DNA of 64,000 nt from a virus: the IMG/VR virus record IMGVR_UViG_3300037010_001573, positions 64,001-128,000 of that record. One strand, written 5' to 3'. Shown here one piece after another: positions 34,667-43,527 of the stretch; within the stretch, counting starts at the first letter, position 1; each line of letters begins with the position of its first letter. The position numbers and the translations under genes are program-made. The notes beneath the pieces were generated by a model that saw only the letters and a program-made list of their open reading frames with translations, ran no database searches and was not told the origin of the DNA.

Positions 34667-34691
34667 AAAGCGCCTATTTTTTAGACGCTTT
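34667..34691 (-). terminator. Intrinsic terminator overlapping the end of the gene at 34674
   Basis: Minus-strand stem AAAGCGTC/GGCGCTTT (8 bp, one G-U) with a loop of about 9 bases, followed by TTTTTATATTT-like sequence. Its first arm is inside the last codons of the gene at 34674-34925, so stop codon and terminator are merged. Confidence 0.75.
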
Positions 34692-34925
34692 CTTTGCTGT
34701 ATATGTTGTGTTATTAGGTTTAACAGTTTGCCCGGTCTTATTTAAACTCTTATTTTGACCTTCATTGTTTGGTTTGTTTTTATTTTCATAATGTGATCTT
34801 ATTTTTTGATAAATAAATTCTCGATACATTATAGGCATATAATAAACAGTATTCCAATCATAACCACCCTGACCATAAAAACATATTTCATGTATTCTAG
34901 TAAATAGATATTCTCTATACTTCAA
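34674..34925 (-). CDS. Small tail assembly protein, possible tape measure chaperone
   Basis: An 83-residue protein with an aromatic N-terminal half (RIHEICFYGQGGYDWNTVYYMPIMYREFIYQKI) and a basic Asn/Lys-rich tail. It overlaps the preceding gp26-like gene by 11 bases and lies directly before the tape measure gene. Size and place fit the small chaperones that precede tape-measure genes, but the family is not identified. Confidence 0.55.
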   Translation of the reverse strand: MKYREYLFTRIHEICFYGQGGYDWNTVYYMPIMYREFIYQKIRSHYENKNKPNNEGQNKSLNKTGQTVKPNNTTYTAKKASKK

Positions 34926-35679
34926 AGTCAGGCCAAAAAAAGCTAATCCCTATAGGGATATTAACGCCCTCCTGTACGTATCCGTCTTTTTCTATTGTTA
35001 TTACAGTATCAATATCCGGTGCTATCTCATAAGCATATTTTTTTAGAGCTCTTGAATCAGGAGCCAATAGATAATTATCAACAAAATCATAAATAGATAC
35101 TTTATCACTTTTCCCATTTACAGATAAAATCATATGTTTTAAACGAGTAGTATTTTCATAAGAACCGTTAGCATCTATTTTCTGCATACCTTTGATTTCA
35201 GCATCTATTGCTTTATCATCTTTACCAGTTAATAATTTAAAAGTAATAACATTTCCGGATTTAGGCAAAGTAAACTTAAATTCATTTTTGCCTTTTTCAA
35301 ATAAATTTTCATCTATTCTCTTTTCATCTAATACTGTTAAATCAACAATATAATCATCTGATTGACCGGTTGATGTATTGTTAAACTTGAAAGTGTAATC
35401 TTTACCATATCCCAGAATACGGGCAGCAAATAAAACAGCATTTTTATCACCTGTTATCATATCATCTATATCAATAGGTGTAACAATTAAAGATTTCAAC
35501 AATTTATCAATTGCTGTTCCTTGTTTGATAAAATTGATATTAGTTAAAATATCTTCATCTCTTGCACTCATATAACGCATTTCGATTTCGCCTTTAGATA
35601 ATGGAGATGTTTCAGGATAAACTAAACCTTTTGAAGGTAATGTAATTGTTTCGGTTGGAATTTTAAACGTATTATTCAT
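34915..35679 (-). CDS. T4 baseplate hub protein (gp26-like)
   Basis: A 254-residue protein whose N-terminus shows the T4_baseplate family pattern: ITLPSKGLVYPETSPLSKGEIEMRYMSARDEDILTN-like order (LPSKGLVYP at about 14-22, RDEDILTN at about 40-47), then LLKSLIVTP and a GDKNAVLFAARILGYGKDY stretch (about 77-95). In T4 the equivalent gp26 acts in hub assembly. It is followed by the small gene and the tape measure. Confidence 0.8.
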   Translation of the reverse strand: MNNTFKIPTETITLPSKGLVYPETSPLSKGEIEMRYMSARDEDILTNINFIKQGTAIDKLLKSLIVTPIDIDDMITGDKNAVLFAARILGYGKDYTFKFNNTSTGQSDDYIVDLTVLDEKRIDENLFEKGKNEFKFTLPKSGNVITFKLLTGKDDKAIDAEIKGMQKIDANGSYENTTRLKHMILSVNGKSDKVSIYDFVDNYLLAPDSRALKKYAYEIAPDIDTVITIEKDGYVQEGVNIPIGISFFWPDFEV

Positions 35680-35699
35680 AAACTTATATTATTTGTATA

Positions 35700-36464
35700 T
35701 AAATATATCAAAAAAAAACAAATTGTTATTTTTCTTTATCTCTAATAATATTTTTCTTTTGTGAATCATATTAAGGTATGGCAAATTTGGTATTTGGATT
35801 ACAATGCCAAAATCACCATCTACTTCTATTATAATATTTTTTGAAGGAATGTAAAAATCATAAAATGCTTTAATTTCTTTAGCATAGAATCTTTCAGAAT
35901 ATTCTATATTTAATAAATCTAATATGTTTGCAAATGTTTTTTCTAATTTAGACGAATAATGTTTTTATTTCCTATACCTCCATTTTCCTATTTTTCTAAA
36001 GCTGTTTTGCTCATTTTATCTTTAGTTTTCTGAGTGTATTTTATTCCTATTCCAAACCCTTTTGGTTTAGGTTTTGCTACACCTTTTGCTCCTTTAGATA
36101 TTTTTTCTTTGAAATCAGGTTATTGTCTTCCTATTTTAGCTTTCTCTAATATGTAATTATATTCACCTGAAGCAAATTTTTCTTTACGTGTTTTACTTAT
36201 TGCATTAACTCGTTTTTCAGATTTAAGATCACCCCAATGTCCTTTAAGTCTTGATTGATGACCATGTATGAATTTGCTAAAACTAAGTTTACCAGGGTCG
36301 TATTTGGTATTTTCACCATAACCACACCTACATAAAGGGTTTATACCACCATATTGTGTTTGGATAAGGTAATTTGATTTAGTAAGTTTGTGAAAGTATT
36401 ATATATGTTTTGATAATTTTAGCTCACCTTCTACCTCAAAATTACATAGTTTACATTTTTGCAT
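35700..36464 (-). pseudogene. EDxHD (Vsr-like) homing endonuclease pseudogene
   Basis: Starting at an ATG (36462-36464) this fills the gap between the tube and gp26-like genes. The first frame reads MQKCKLCNFEVEG, LSKHI, stop, then LCRCGYGENTKYD, FSKFIHGHQSRLKGHWG and KTRKEKFASG, a zinc-finger type N-terminus known from homing endonucleases. Further in-frame stops follow. A second frame gives SSKLEKTFANIL, YSERFYAKEIKAFYDFYIP and IIIEVDGDF; adding one T there would restore the EVDGDFWHCNP motif of Vsr/EDxHD nucleases. At least three stops and two frameshifts, plus a lost C-terminus, mark it as dead. Confidence 0.85.
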
Positions 36465-36466
36465 AA

Positions 36467-36522
36467 AAAATCCTTTTAATATTAAATATCTTGTTTAGTG
36501 ATAAACATATTAAAAGGATTTT
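36467..36522 (-). terminator. Strong terminator hairpin below the tail tube gene
   Basis: A perfect 16-bp inverted repeat (AAAATCCTTTTAATAT and its complement, arms 36467-36482 and 36507-36522) whose loop itself holds a small GTTTA/TAAAC stem. On the minus strand it is followed by a T run. It separates the tube gene from the endonuclease pseudogene. Confidence 0.85.
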
Positions 36523-36570
36523 AAAATGTGAATGGATTATACTTTCTTTAATCCAATTACAGCATGTTTT

Positions 36571-37062
36571 TCAATAGTTAAGGACCATGTAATCCATTCC
36601 TACTGTCATAGTAAGATTTACAGCTTCTGTATATGTTGACCAATCATAATCATCAAAGTTAGCGGTTTTTATAAACGCTCCTTTTACAACCCATTCTGAT
36701 ACAACATCTCCAACAGGTCCTAAAACATTGAATGTTAAATCTTTTTTATAGAAATCGGAATAACCCGCTCTACCTGTTACTGATTCATATGCTAGACGAG
36801 CCCATTCCATTACAACTTGTGCTCCAGAAGGTGCAATTGGGTCAAATAGTGTAAATGTTAAATCACCCCAAAGTCTTTTACCACTACGTATTTTTCTATA
36901 AGTATTGATGTGATCTAAAATAATCTCTCCATCATCAAAAGTTACGGCACTTACTCCTTTAATGATATATGATGGGATACCATTTACATACATTATAAAC
37001 CTATTTGGTAATTTAGGTTCATATTGAGTAAACATAATTTCATTTGCGTTTAATATAGGCAT
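36571..37062 (-). CDS. 19: Tail tube protein (gp19-like)
   Basis: A 163-residue protein equal in length to T4 gp19. The tube fold pattern is visible: PNRFIMYVNGIPSYIIKGVS (about 19-38), then GDLTFTLFDPIAPSGAQVVMEW (about 66-87) and a C-terminal NLTMTVGMDYMVLNY. It polymerises into the inner tail tube under the sheath encoded next to it. Confidence 0.93.
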   Translation of the reverse strand: MPILNANEIMFTQYEPKLPNRFIMYVNGIPSYIIKGVSAVTFDDGEIILDHINTYRKIRSGKRLWGDLTFTLFDPIAPSGAQVVMEWARLAYESVTGRAGYSDFYKKDLTFNVLGPVGDVVSEWVVKGAFIKTANFDDYDWSTYTEAVNLTMTVGMDYMVLNY

Positions 37063-37086
37063 GTTTTCTGTATTATTAATTGTTAT

Positions 37087-37096
37087 TTATAAATAT
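37087..37096 (-). promoter_or_regulatory. ATATTTATAA element, putative late promoter of the tube gene
   Basis: The minus strand reads ATATTTATAAATAAC beginning 34 bases before the tube start; it contains an exact T4-type late box TATAAATA (37084-37091). It lies in the 37-base gap between sheath and tube genes, the place for an extra promoter for an abundant protein. Confidence 0.55.
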
Positions 37097-37099
37097 TAA

Positions 37100-39286
37100 T
37101 TAAGACGGGAATGATACACCAGTTGGTAAGATATTGAAATCTAAAATGATGAATTCAGCCGTTTTTGTTGGTTGTATATAAATTTGACCAATTAACTGGT
37201 TTCTGTCTATAACGCTTGGTGTGTTGTTTGAATCATCCATTACAACTTTGTAAGCATATAATCCTTGTTTTTGTACAACACTATCTAAATACGGATTTAC
37301 TTGAGATAAAAATCTATTTCTTGTAGATGCTGTATTTTGCTCAAATACTAATGTACGAGAAACACCTGAGATATATCCTTTTAAAGCTATTAATAATCTT
37401 CTTACACTTACTCTATCCAATGCTGTTGATTTTTGTTGAAGTGTTTTCTGTCCATATACTACTATCCCTTGTCCAGGAAGTGAAGCTAATGGGTTAACAT
37501 TATCAACATATAAATTATTTCTATCAGCTAAAGATAATTTTCTTTCTACTTTTACAACATTAGGAATCCCACCACGTGTAGTACCAGCAGGAGCAAACCA
37601 AGGAGCTGATACTTGATCTGTAAAAGCAAAAACACCACCCATTAATACAGAAGCAGGAACCCATACTAGTTTACCCATAGCAGAGCTAAATATTTGACAC
37701 CATGGCCAGTATGTAGCCCCATAACTTGAATTAGAAGCATTTGCTGCTGTTTTAGTGCTGGTAATAGAACCACCATAAGGAACTGAATCTACTATAGCTA
37801 TCGCATCTGCTCTTCCTTCACATAAAGCAATAGGATCAGCACCATTAGAACCAATGTTTATATTTGGATTGCCACCAGCTAAAAACAAACCAGGAGTTAA
37901 CAATAAATCAAACTGATATTCATCTGTATTGCTTAGTAAATTTAAAGCCGGAGCATAATCTTCAGTTGTAAATCCTTGAGCATTTGTTGCACTTGTAGTA
38001 ATATTTTCAAATAAAAATTTAGGTAAATTTGTATCTACAATACCACCATCAAAAGCACCATTTAAAGAACCACTTCCTAATACAGGTAAACTAGCACTAT
38101 GTGTAGATGCTTGGTAAATCCCATTATTATCAAAAGTACCATGTTGTGCTTGAGGAACATCTGATATTCTTACATATCTAGAAGCATTAGGAAAATCACC
38201 AACATAATCAATATAACCCATACCATCTTCAGCAGAGTATGTATATGTTGGTTTTGAATTACCTAATACTCTAGCGATATAATTAGGTTGATTGACATCC
38301 ATTGATAAATTTGTCCATGTTTCAAGAACATTTTTGTGGTTTTCACTATCATTACCACTTCTTATAGTTAATGTAAATGTACCTAATGTAGTACTTACTT
38401 GACTTACTTCCCATCTAACATTTGAAGCACTACCACTTGGTAAAACTCCATCAATTATAGTACCACCAGAGTTATTCATTTGAGAACCCCAAGCTAATGT
38501 TTCTAATTCAAAAGCAGCAGAATTAACACCGTCTGTACCTCCAACAAAGTTATTATATGTAGGAAAACCAAATCCAAAACTACTAGTTAATTCCCAAGAA
38601 TTACCTGTTGTTCCTGTTTGTAAAGATGTAAATTTAAGTTTACCACCAGCAAAAGAAGCAGAGAAATATGAGTTTATATTACCTGTACTATTATTAACAG
38701 CATTAACTACATAAGAAGCCCAGTTTGTTGTAGATGAAACATCATTTACTCCATTTGTTCCCACACCCACATATAATGTATTAGTACCATCTGAATATGA
38801 TCCCGTTGATACATAAGGATAATTAAAAATTGTATAACTAACTTCACCATATGGTGTATTAGCATTTAAAAGAATTTGACTCCAAGAACCAGTATCGCTT
38901 GCATTTACAGTAAATGAAGCACTAGCTTGGGTACCAGGGATAGATGAAACCTTACTAGGAGCACTTGCTGATGCAAATGACTCTAGAGCGGAACCTGTAC
39001 CTTGGTGTGTTATTCTAGTTACTAATAATGTGTTTCCACCATTATCAAAATAATTTTTTGCAGCTAATGAAGTAAAGTATTCTGTACTACCACTAGTGCC
39101 GTTATTGAAATTAGTCCCGAATTTAGCAACATAATCACTATAAGTAGTAACTACAGTTGGCACATAAGGAATACCATTAACAGTTGGACCCACAATAGCT
39201 GCACCTACGACAATAGGGCCTTGTGTTACTGCACTCTGGTCATTCTCATTTGAATAAACACCAGGGGAAATGATTGCTTCTGCCAT
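37100..39286 (-). CDS. 18: Tail sheath protein (gp18-like)
   Basis: A 728-residue contractile sheath protein. It starts with ISPGVYSNENDQSAVTQGP, the usual sheath N-terminus, carries variable surface insertions rich in Ser/Thr/Gly in the middle (about 100-450), and ends with the conserved subdomain (GQKTLQQKSTALDRVSVRRLLI near 610, VVMDDSNNTPSVIDRNQLIGQIYIQP near 690, then AEFIILDFNI). Length is close to T4 gp18 (659). It contracts to drive the tube into the host. Confidence 0.95.
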   Translation of the reverse strand: MAEAIISPGVYSNENDQSAVTQGPIVVGAAIVGPTVNGIPYVPTVVTTYSDYVAKFGTNFNNGTSGSTEYFTSLAAKNYFDNGGNTLLVTRITHQGTGSALESFASASAPSKVSSIPGTQASASFTVNASDTGSWSQILLNANTPYGEVSYTIFNYPYVSTGSYSDGTNTLYVGVGTNGVNDVSSTTNWASYVVNAVNNSTGNINSYFSASFAGGKLKFTSLQTGTTGNSWELTSSFGFGFPTYNNFVGGTDGVNSAAFELETLAWGSQMNNSGGTIIDGVLPSGSASNVRWEVSQVSTTLGTFTLTIRSGNDSENHKNVLETWTNLSMDVNQPNYIARVLGNSKPTYTYSAEDGMGYIDYVGDFPNASRYVRISDVPQAQHGTFDNNGIYQASTHSASLPVLGSGSLNGAFDGGIVDTNLPKFLFENITTSATNAQGFTTEDYAPALNLLSNTDEYQFDLLLTPGLFLAGGNPNINIGSNGADPIALCEGRADAIAIVDSVPYGGSITSTKTAANASNSSYGATYWPWCQIFSSAMGKLVWVPASVLMGGVFAFTDQVSAPWFAPAGTTRGGIPNVVKVERKLSLADRNNLYVDNVNPLASLPGQGIVVYGQKTLQQKSTALDRVSVRRLLIALKGYISGVSRTLVFEQNTASTRNRFLSQVNPYLDSVVQKQGLYAYKVVMDDSNNTPSVIDRNQLIGQIYIQPTKTAEFIILDFNILPTGVSFPS

Positions 39287-39348
39287 TTTTTATATTTTTT
39301 GTTTAAGTTTTAATAAATTTTATTCTAACGATAAATATTCTAAAACAT

Positions 39349-39609
39349 TTACAAACTTGGGGTGAGGTTACCTGTTTCTAAATCGATTTGTTGGTTACCA
39401 TATTTATCCCCCAACTGTTTAAAGAATTCATTTTTAGAAGTATTGAATTGTTTTAAAGTATCTGTTATTTTATCTTTTTCAACATTTAATAAAATTAATT
39501 CTGATGATACTGTTCCCAACATGAATATCAAAGTTTGGTATTCTTCCTGAATACGTTTTAAATTGGTTAATTCTTCTGATGTAATTTGTGTTTGTAATTC
39601 TTGTTCCAT
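39349..39609 (-). CDS. 86-residue coiled-coil protein
   Basis: A charged helical protein (ITSEELTNLKRIQEEYQTLIF, then VEKDKITDTLKQF) resembling a prefoldin-like two-helix coil, ending in GNQQIDLETGNLTP. Similar small proteins sit next to structural genes in T4-like phages; the function is unknown. It is between the Cys-rich protein and the sheath. Confidence 0.65.
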   Translation of the reverse strand: MEQELQTQITSEELTNLKRIQEEYQTLIFMLGTVSSELILLNVEKDKITDTLKQFNTSKNEFFKQLGDKYGNQQIDLETGNLTPSL

Positions 39610-39622
39610 TTTTTATATATTT

Positions 39623-39856
39623 TTATTTATTCCATTTCTTCTCAGGACATGATTCTTTATCAAGGGCAAATATTTTTTTATCCAATGGACATAAACATAC
39701 ACCACAATAATAAAAATCAACCAAAGTTGTATTTTGTTTTCGAAATTCACACCCATTACATATGGATGCTCTTGATTCTGCTATCTTTTTTTCTTCAAAA
39801 GTAGGGTTGGCTGCTTTTATCCAAGCTTGACTTATTTCCTTAAATTTTTTAAACAT
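39623..39856 (-). CDS. Small Cys-rich zinc-ribbon-like protein
   Basis: A 77-residue protein with cysteine pairs in ICNGCEFR (33-40), YYCGVCLCPLDKK (50-62) and SCPEKKW near the end, probably binding one or two zinc ions. This CxxC...CxxCxCPL...CP pattern recurs in small phage proteins. It may act in assembly or gene control; no direct evidence. Confidence 0.7.
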   Translation of the reverse strand: MFKKFKEISQAWIKAANPTFEEKKIAESRASICNGCEFRKQNTTLVDFYYCGVCLCPLDKKIFALDKESCPEKKWNK

Positions 39857-39869
39857 AACATTTTATTTT

Positions 39870-40745
39870 TTATAACCCACCACTAGATATATCATTTATA
39901 TTTTTCACAATTTCTGATGTTATAGATACTACAGATTTAGAAAAAAATTGTTTTTTCCCATTTGTTGCTAGATTTTTATTTATAGAATCTGGTAGTAGAT
40001 AACCATGTAATGTTATACTTAATGAAGTTTTTGTTATTCTTTCCTCATTAATAGCATATTCATTTGTCGAATCAAATCTATCAATATACGTTCTAAATTG
40101 AAATCTATTTTTATCACCCCAATATGAATCAGATGCAAACTCTATTGCTTCTATTATTTTATTGTTTTCTTCTATATAGTTGGTATTTACTATACATTCG
40201 TATGTTAATGTAACGTAATCAGGAACAGCAGTTAAATAAAACTTATCAGAAGGAATAAAATTATTTAATATTCCAAAATTATCATATTGGTTTTTAGAAT
40301 TATATCTAGCTTTGGATACAACTAAATTATTTACATTATTACCATCTAATTTATTACCAATATTTCTGTCTTTTTCAAACCCCGTTCGACGTACCATTAT
40401 TATAGGGTACATTAAATTACCGTTTTTATCACGATAGTATCCGTTTCTTTGTACTGATACCCAACGTTCTTGAGAACCATATATTACCGGGACTTTTATT
40501 TCGCTCCCATTTTGTATTATAGTTGGTTGGATGATTTTATTAAAATAATAAAAAACAGCATCATCTATATCTTGAAGCCCAACAGTAAACTGTTTTACAT
40601 CATTTTCTATATCAACCGATATTTGATTAGCTCGGTTTATTTGATCTTCTGGTAAGATTGGTTTAGTATCTGGTATAAGTGGGATTATCTGTTCATTCAC
40701 TCTACGAGCCACTGTATTAGGCAGTAATGGAAGTTCTCTACTCAT
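39870..40745 (-). CDS. Tail terminator / sheath stabiliser (gp15-like)
   Basis: A 291-residue protein whose motif order follows T4 gp15: IKVPVIYGSQERW (83-95; T4 has VPITYASKEHF), a proline-rich IIMVRRTG strand, YVTLTYECIVNTNYIEENNKIIEAIEF (about 177-203), a FQFRTYID segment and SLSITLHGYLLP (about 246). gp15 caps the tail tube and sheath at the head-proximal end. Its place directly after the gp13- and gp14-like genes and before the sheath repeats the T4 order 13-14-15-18-19, which supports the call. Confidence 0.62.
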   Translation of the reverse strand: MSRELPLLPNTVARRVNEQIIPLIPDTKPILPEDQINRANQISVDIENDVKQFTVGLQDIDDAVFYYFNKIIQPTIIQNGSEIKVPVIYGSQERWVSVQRNGYYRDKNGNLMYPIIMVRRTGFEKDRNIGNKLDGNNVNNLVVSKARYNSKNQYDNFGILNNFIPSDKFYLTAVPDYVTLTYECIVNTNYIEENNKIIEAIEFASDSYWGDKNRFQFRTYIDRFDSTNEYAINEERITKTSLSITLHGYLLPDSINKNLATNGKKQFFSKSVVSITSEIVKNINDISSGGL

Positions 40746-41242
40746 TATCTAGATAGTGTTATACCAAGACCTTCAGGAGATTGGTAGTTTGTTTTGCATA
40801 TTATAGAAAAACTTCTACCAAAATCAGCTAAGTAAGGCCCATCATAATTATAATCTGGGTTTTTACCTACTATTTGTTGGTTTTCATTTACTAAATTTAC
40901 TTTATAAAAATCATTATTCCATAATATAATATCACCAATTTGAGGAACAACATTTTGTTCTATTAAATCTTTTACTAAAAATCTAAATGAAAAATCTCTA
41001 ACAAAATCGGGACCTGTTGGTGTATAGTTACCTTCATAATCTCCTCTATCTATAAGACACGACAACAATACGGGAGGATAAAACATTTTATTCCCATTTT
41101 TTGCTTCTCCATATATGTTTACAGAAGTTTCATCTAAAGAAATCTGATAATATCCTATTTCTTGTTCAATAATATTGTGAATTAATTCTTTATTTATTAC
41201 ATGAAAAAAAGAAATATCACGAGAAGATCCATATAAAGCCAT
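40745..41242 (-). CDS. Neck protein (gp14-like)
   Basis: A 165-residue protein. The pattern IEQEIGYYQISLDETSVNIYGEA (about 26-48), followed by a PQIGDIILWNNDFYKVNLV stretch (about 101-119) and FGRSFSI near the end, parallels T4 gp14 (YYVPREY..IFGED, GDLIYFPMDNSLFEINWV). gp14 with gp13 forms the head-tail collar. One-base overlap with the gp15-like gene. Confidence 0.58.
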   Translation of the reverse strand: MALYGSSRDISFFHVINKELIHNIIEQEIGYYQISLDETSVNIYGEAKNGNKMFYPPVLLSCLIDRGDYEGNYTPTGPDFVRDFSFRFLVKDLIEQNVVPQIGDIILWNNDFYKVNLVNENQQIVGKNPDYNYDGPYLADFGRSFSIICKTNYQSPEGLGITLSR

Positions 41243-41243
41243 A

Positions 41244-41576
41244 TTAATAGTTTCTTATTTTTACCAAAGTGTGTGTTCTAACATGAAATTTTATCAATCC
41301 TGGGATTTTTAAGGCTTCATGTTTTATATTTTTTATTGTATCTAAAGCATTCCCCCTAGATAAAAATTTTGTTTCTAACAATGAATAATTATACAAATTG
41401 TTAGAAGCAGAGTCTAATTTATCGTTATCTACTACTTTTACAACAATAACACCATCTATCCCTCTTACCTGGTTATATATTTCAGTAAAATTAAAATCAT
41501 TCTTCATTTTTATAATAATCTGAACGAAAAATGTTTCAAAAGTAGTCTCACTTAATAAATGTTCTAATAATACCAT
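41244..41576 (-). CDS. 110-residue protein in the neck gene cluster
   Basis: An alpha/beta protein with VRGIDGVIVVKVVDNDK (about 38-54) and KIPGLIKFHVRTH near the end. It is packed between the gp13-like and gp14-like genes with 1-base gaps. Proteins with this RGIDGVxVVKV pattern occur at the same place in related phages; the role is unknown. Confidence 0.6.
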   Translation of the reverse strand: MVLLEHLLSETTFETFFVQIIIKMKNDFNFTEIYNQVRGIDGVIVVKVVDNDKLDSASNNLYNYSLLETKFLSRGNALDTIKNIKHEALKIPGLIKFHVRTHTLVKIRNY

Positions 41577-41577
41577 A

Positions 41578-42753
41578 TTAAAAAATATAAATCCCCATAG
41601 GAATATTACTTAATGTTTTGTTTAGATTATCAGCATTAGCTGCTTGTTTCTCTAATTGTTTTGTTCTTCCAGTTTCTGCTAAATCTAATCTTAATTTTTC
41701 AATTAATGATGATTTTTCATTTCTGGCATCGTTTAATAAGTCCGCTTGGTTTAATGTAACTTCAGATCCTGGAATAGGTACAGTACTATACTTTCCTCTA
41801 ACATACCCTAATGTTTCTCTACATAAAGCCAAAACATATTGAAAAATCCACATTCTACCTACTGAATTTATATAATTGTAATTAGGATTTGTATAAGGAA
41901 CGTTAGATTGATTTGTAATTAAATTGGTCATAACCGACCCACTTGCATCTAAACCTCCTATTGAACTGTCTCTTTCAGATCCTTTGATATATTGGAACCA
42001 AACAACCTGTTTATTTTCTTGTGGGATTGGAAATAATCTTAAATGGTTATTATGTATTTCAAATGTAAAAGCAGCTTTTCTTATCTGATCATTTAATTTA
42101 ATAGCTTGAATTCTTTGTAAATCAAAAAATAAAGGCATTAATAAAAATGTAATAGCAGGTGAATAAGCTCCAAATCCGAAACTATTCAATAAACCCTCAT
42201 AACTATAACCAATACCAACATATGGATCAAAATATCTCATAGAAGCCGGTGGGGCCTCAAAAAATATACGTTTAACTTCAATGTAATCTCCAGGAGCCAA
42301 TGAAGCAGATTGTTGAGCCCATATATTTAAATCATAATCTTGTACACCAGCCTGTAATTGTATAGCTCCACTATACCAAGTAGCGTGTCCACCAACTCCC
42401 GCTTCTTCTCCGTAATTACCTGCTATTCTTACAGTTCCTCCTAAAGAAGGTGTTATTAATAGTTGGTTATATGGTACAGATCCAGTAGTATTACCCTCCA
42501 TTGATAGCATATTTTCATTTATTTGGAACTGATATAATTCATTTCCATAAACAGTAATAGCTTCTTCAAAAGCTGTGTAAATTTGAATAGGTTGTAGTTC
42601 TACAACTTCAATAGGCCATCCTAAACGTCTTGTAACAAAAACAACAACATTATCTGCATCTGTTTGAAAATCATATTGGTAATCATAAAAACCAAATGCT
42701 GTGTCTCCTGGGAAAAACTGTGAGGACCCGTTATATACTGGAATATCTGCCAT
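41578..42753 (-). CDS. Neck protein (gp13-like)
   Basis: A 391-residue protein. RRLGWPIEVVELQPIQIYTAFEEAITVYGNEL (about 42-73) and a C-terminal VGRMWIFQYVLALCRETLGYVRGKYSTVPIPG plus LNQADLLNDARNEKSSLIEKLR (about 300-355) follow the pattern of T4 gp13 (VTLNGRAILEEAKTEIEKLEEE near its end). It is longer than T4 gp13 (309) because of a beta-rich middle. It would close the capsid after packaging. Confidence 0.68.
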   Translation of the reverse strand: MADIPVYNGSSQFFPGDTAFGFYDYQYDFQTDADNVVVFVTRRLGWPIEVVELQPIQIYTAFEEAITVYGNELYQFQINENMLSMEGNTTGSVPYNQLLITPSLGGTVRIAGNYGEEAGVGGHATWYSGAIQLQAGVQDYDLNIWAQQSASLAPGDYIEVKRIFFEAPPASMRYFDPYVGIGYSYEGLLNSFGFGAYSPAITFLLMPLFFDLQRIQAIKLNDQIRKAAFTFEIHNNHLRLFPIPQENKQVVWFQYIKGSERDSSIGGLDASGSVMTNLITNQSNVPYTNPNYNYINSVGRMWIFQYVLALCRETLGYVRGKYSTVPIPGSEVTLNQADLLNDARNEKSSLIEKLRLDLAETGRTKQLEKQAANADNLNKTLSNIPMGIYIF

Positions 42754-42784
42754 TATTTATTTTATAATAAATATTAAATTTTAA

Positions 42785-43168
42785 CTAAACATCAATTGAA
42801 TTTAAACAATGGCCTCCTTTAAACCAAAATTCAAAATCTATAAACCAAAGAAGACAAACAATAAACCAACCAACAATAGACAATCCTTTATCTCTTTGTA
42901 ATTTACCTAGAGTTGATGACAACGTTTCACCTTTATGTCCAAAAAGGTAAGTTTTTGGTTTTCGTAACAATGTATTCCATAATATTGGGAACGATTCATT
43001 AGCAAATATATCAATATTTTTTGCGGATGCAAAAAATGTTTTATTAGTTTCTTTATAGAAATATTGGTGTTTTATAGTTTTATATAAAGAAACTAATAAA
43101 TTTAACATTGCAATCGGAAAAAACAAGGCACTAGCTATAATATATAAAATAATACCTATCATACCCAA
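42785..43168 (-). CDS. Membrane protein of unknown function
   Basis: A 127-residue protein with a hydrophobic N-terminal segment (MGMIGIILYIIASALFFPIAMLNLLVSL, 1-28) and a second near the C-terminus (LSIVGWFIVCLLWFIDFEFWF, about 96-116), with a basic loop between. It is an outlier among virion genes. It could modify the host envelope or superinfection; no family recognised. Confidence 0.6.
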   Translation of the reverse strand: MGMIGIILYIIASALFFPIAMLNLLVSLYKTIKHQYFYKETNKTFFASAKNIDIFANESFPILWNTLLRKPKTYLFGHKGETLSSTLGKLQRDKGLSIVGWFIVCLLWFIDFEFWFKGGHCLNSIDV

Positions 43169-43512
43169 TCTTCTATTACTGTTCCAAAATTATCACCGCT
43201 CTCCTGTGTTAATTGGATTATAGTAAATTCCTGAATCCTTTGTTGCATAGCATTCTTTAAATCAATAGTATTTAAAGGACTTAACATATTTTGTTCTATA
43301 TATTGAATCTTTACCCAATCTAATTTTGTGCTAAAATCTTTAAGTTTAACGAGTTGTTCATTAGAGTCTAAATAATAGTAGAAACCATTAGCTGTAATAT
43401 CGTTTTCATTTGCTATCAACTCTCTAATTGTAATATAAAGATAAAAATCTCCTATTACTTTAAACCGTTCATTATAAACAGTTTTTACTTTGTTTGTTTT
43501 AATTACTATCAT
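43159..43512 (-). CDS. 117-residue protein of unknown function
   Basis: A protein with beta-like text (VKTVYNERFKVIGDFYLYITIRELI) and a C-terminal MQQRIQEFTIIQLTQ segment. It overlaps the next membrane protein start by 10 bases and lies just after the first fibre gene. No family recognised; possibly a fibre chaperone or attachment protein by position. Confidence 0.55.
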   Translation of the reverse strand: MIVIKTNKVKTVYNERFKVIGDFYLYITIRELIANENDITANGFYYYLDSNEQLVKLKDFSTKLDWVKIQYIEQNMLSPLNTIDLKNAMQQRIQEFTIIQLTQESGDNFGTVIEDWV

Positions 43513-43527
43513 AATATTGTTTGTTTA

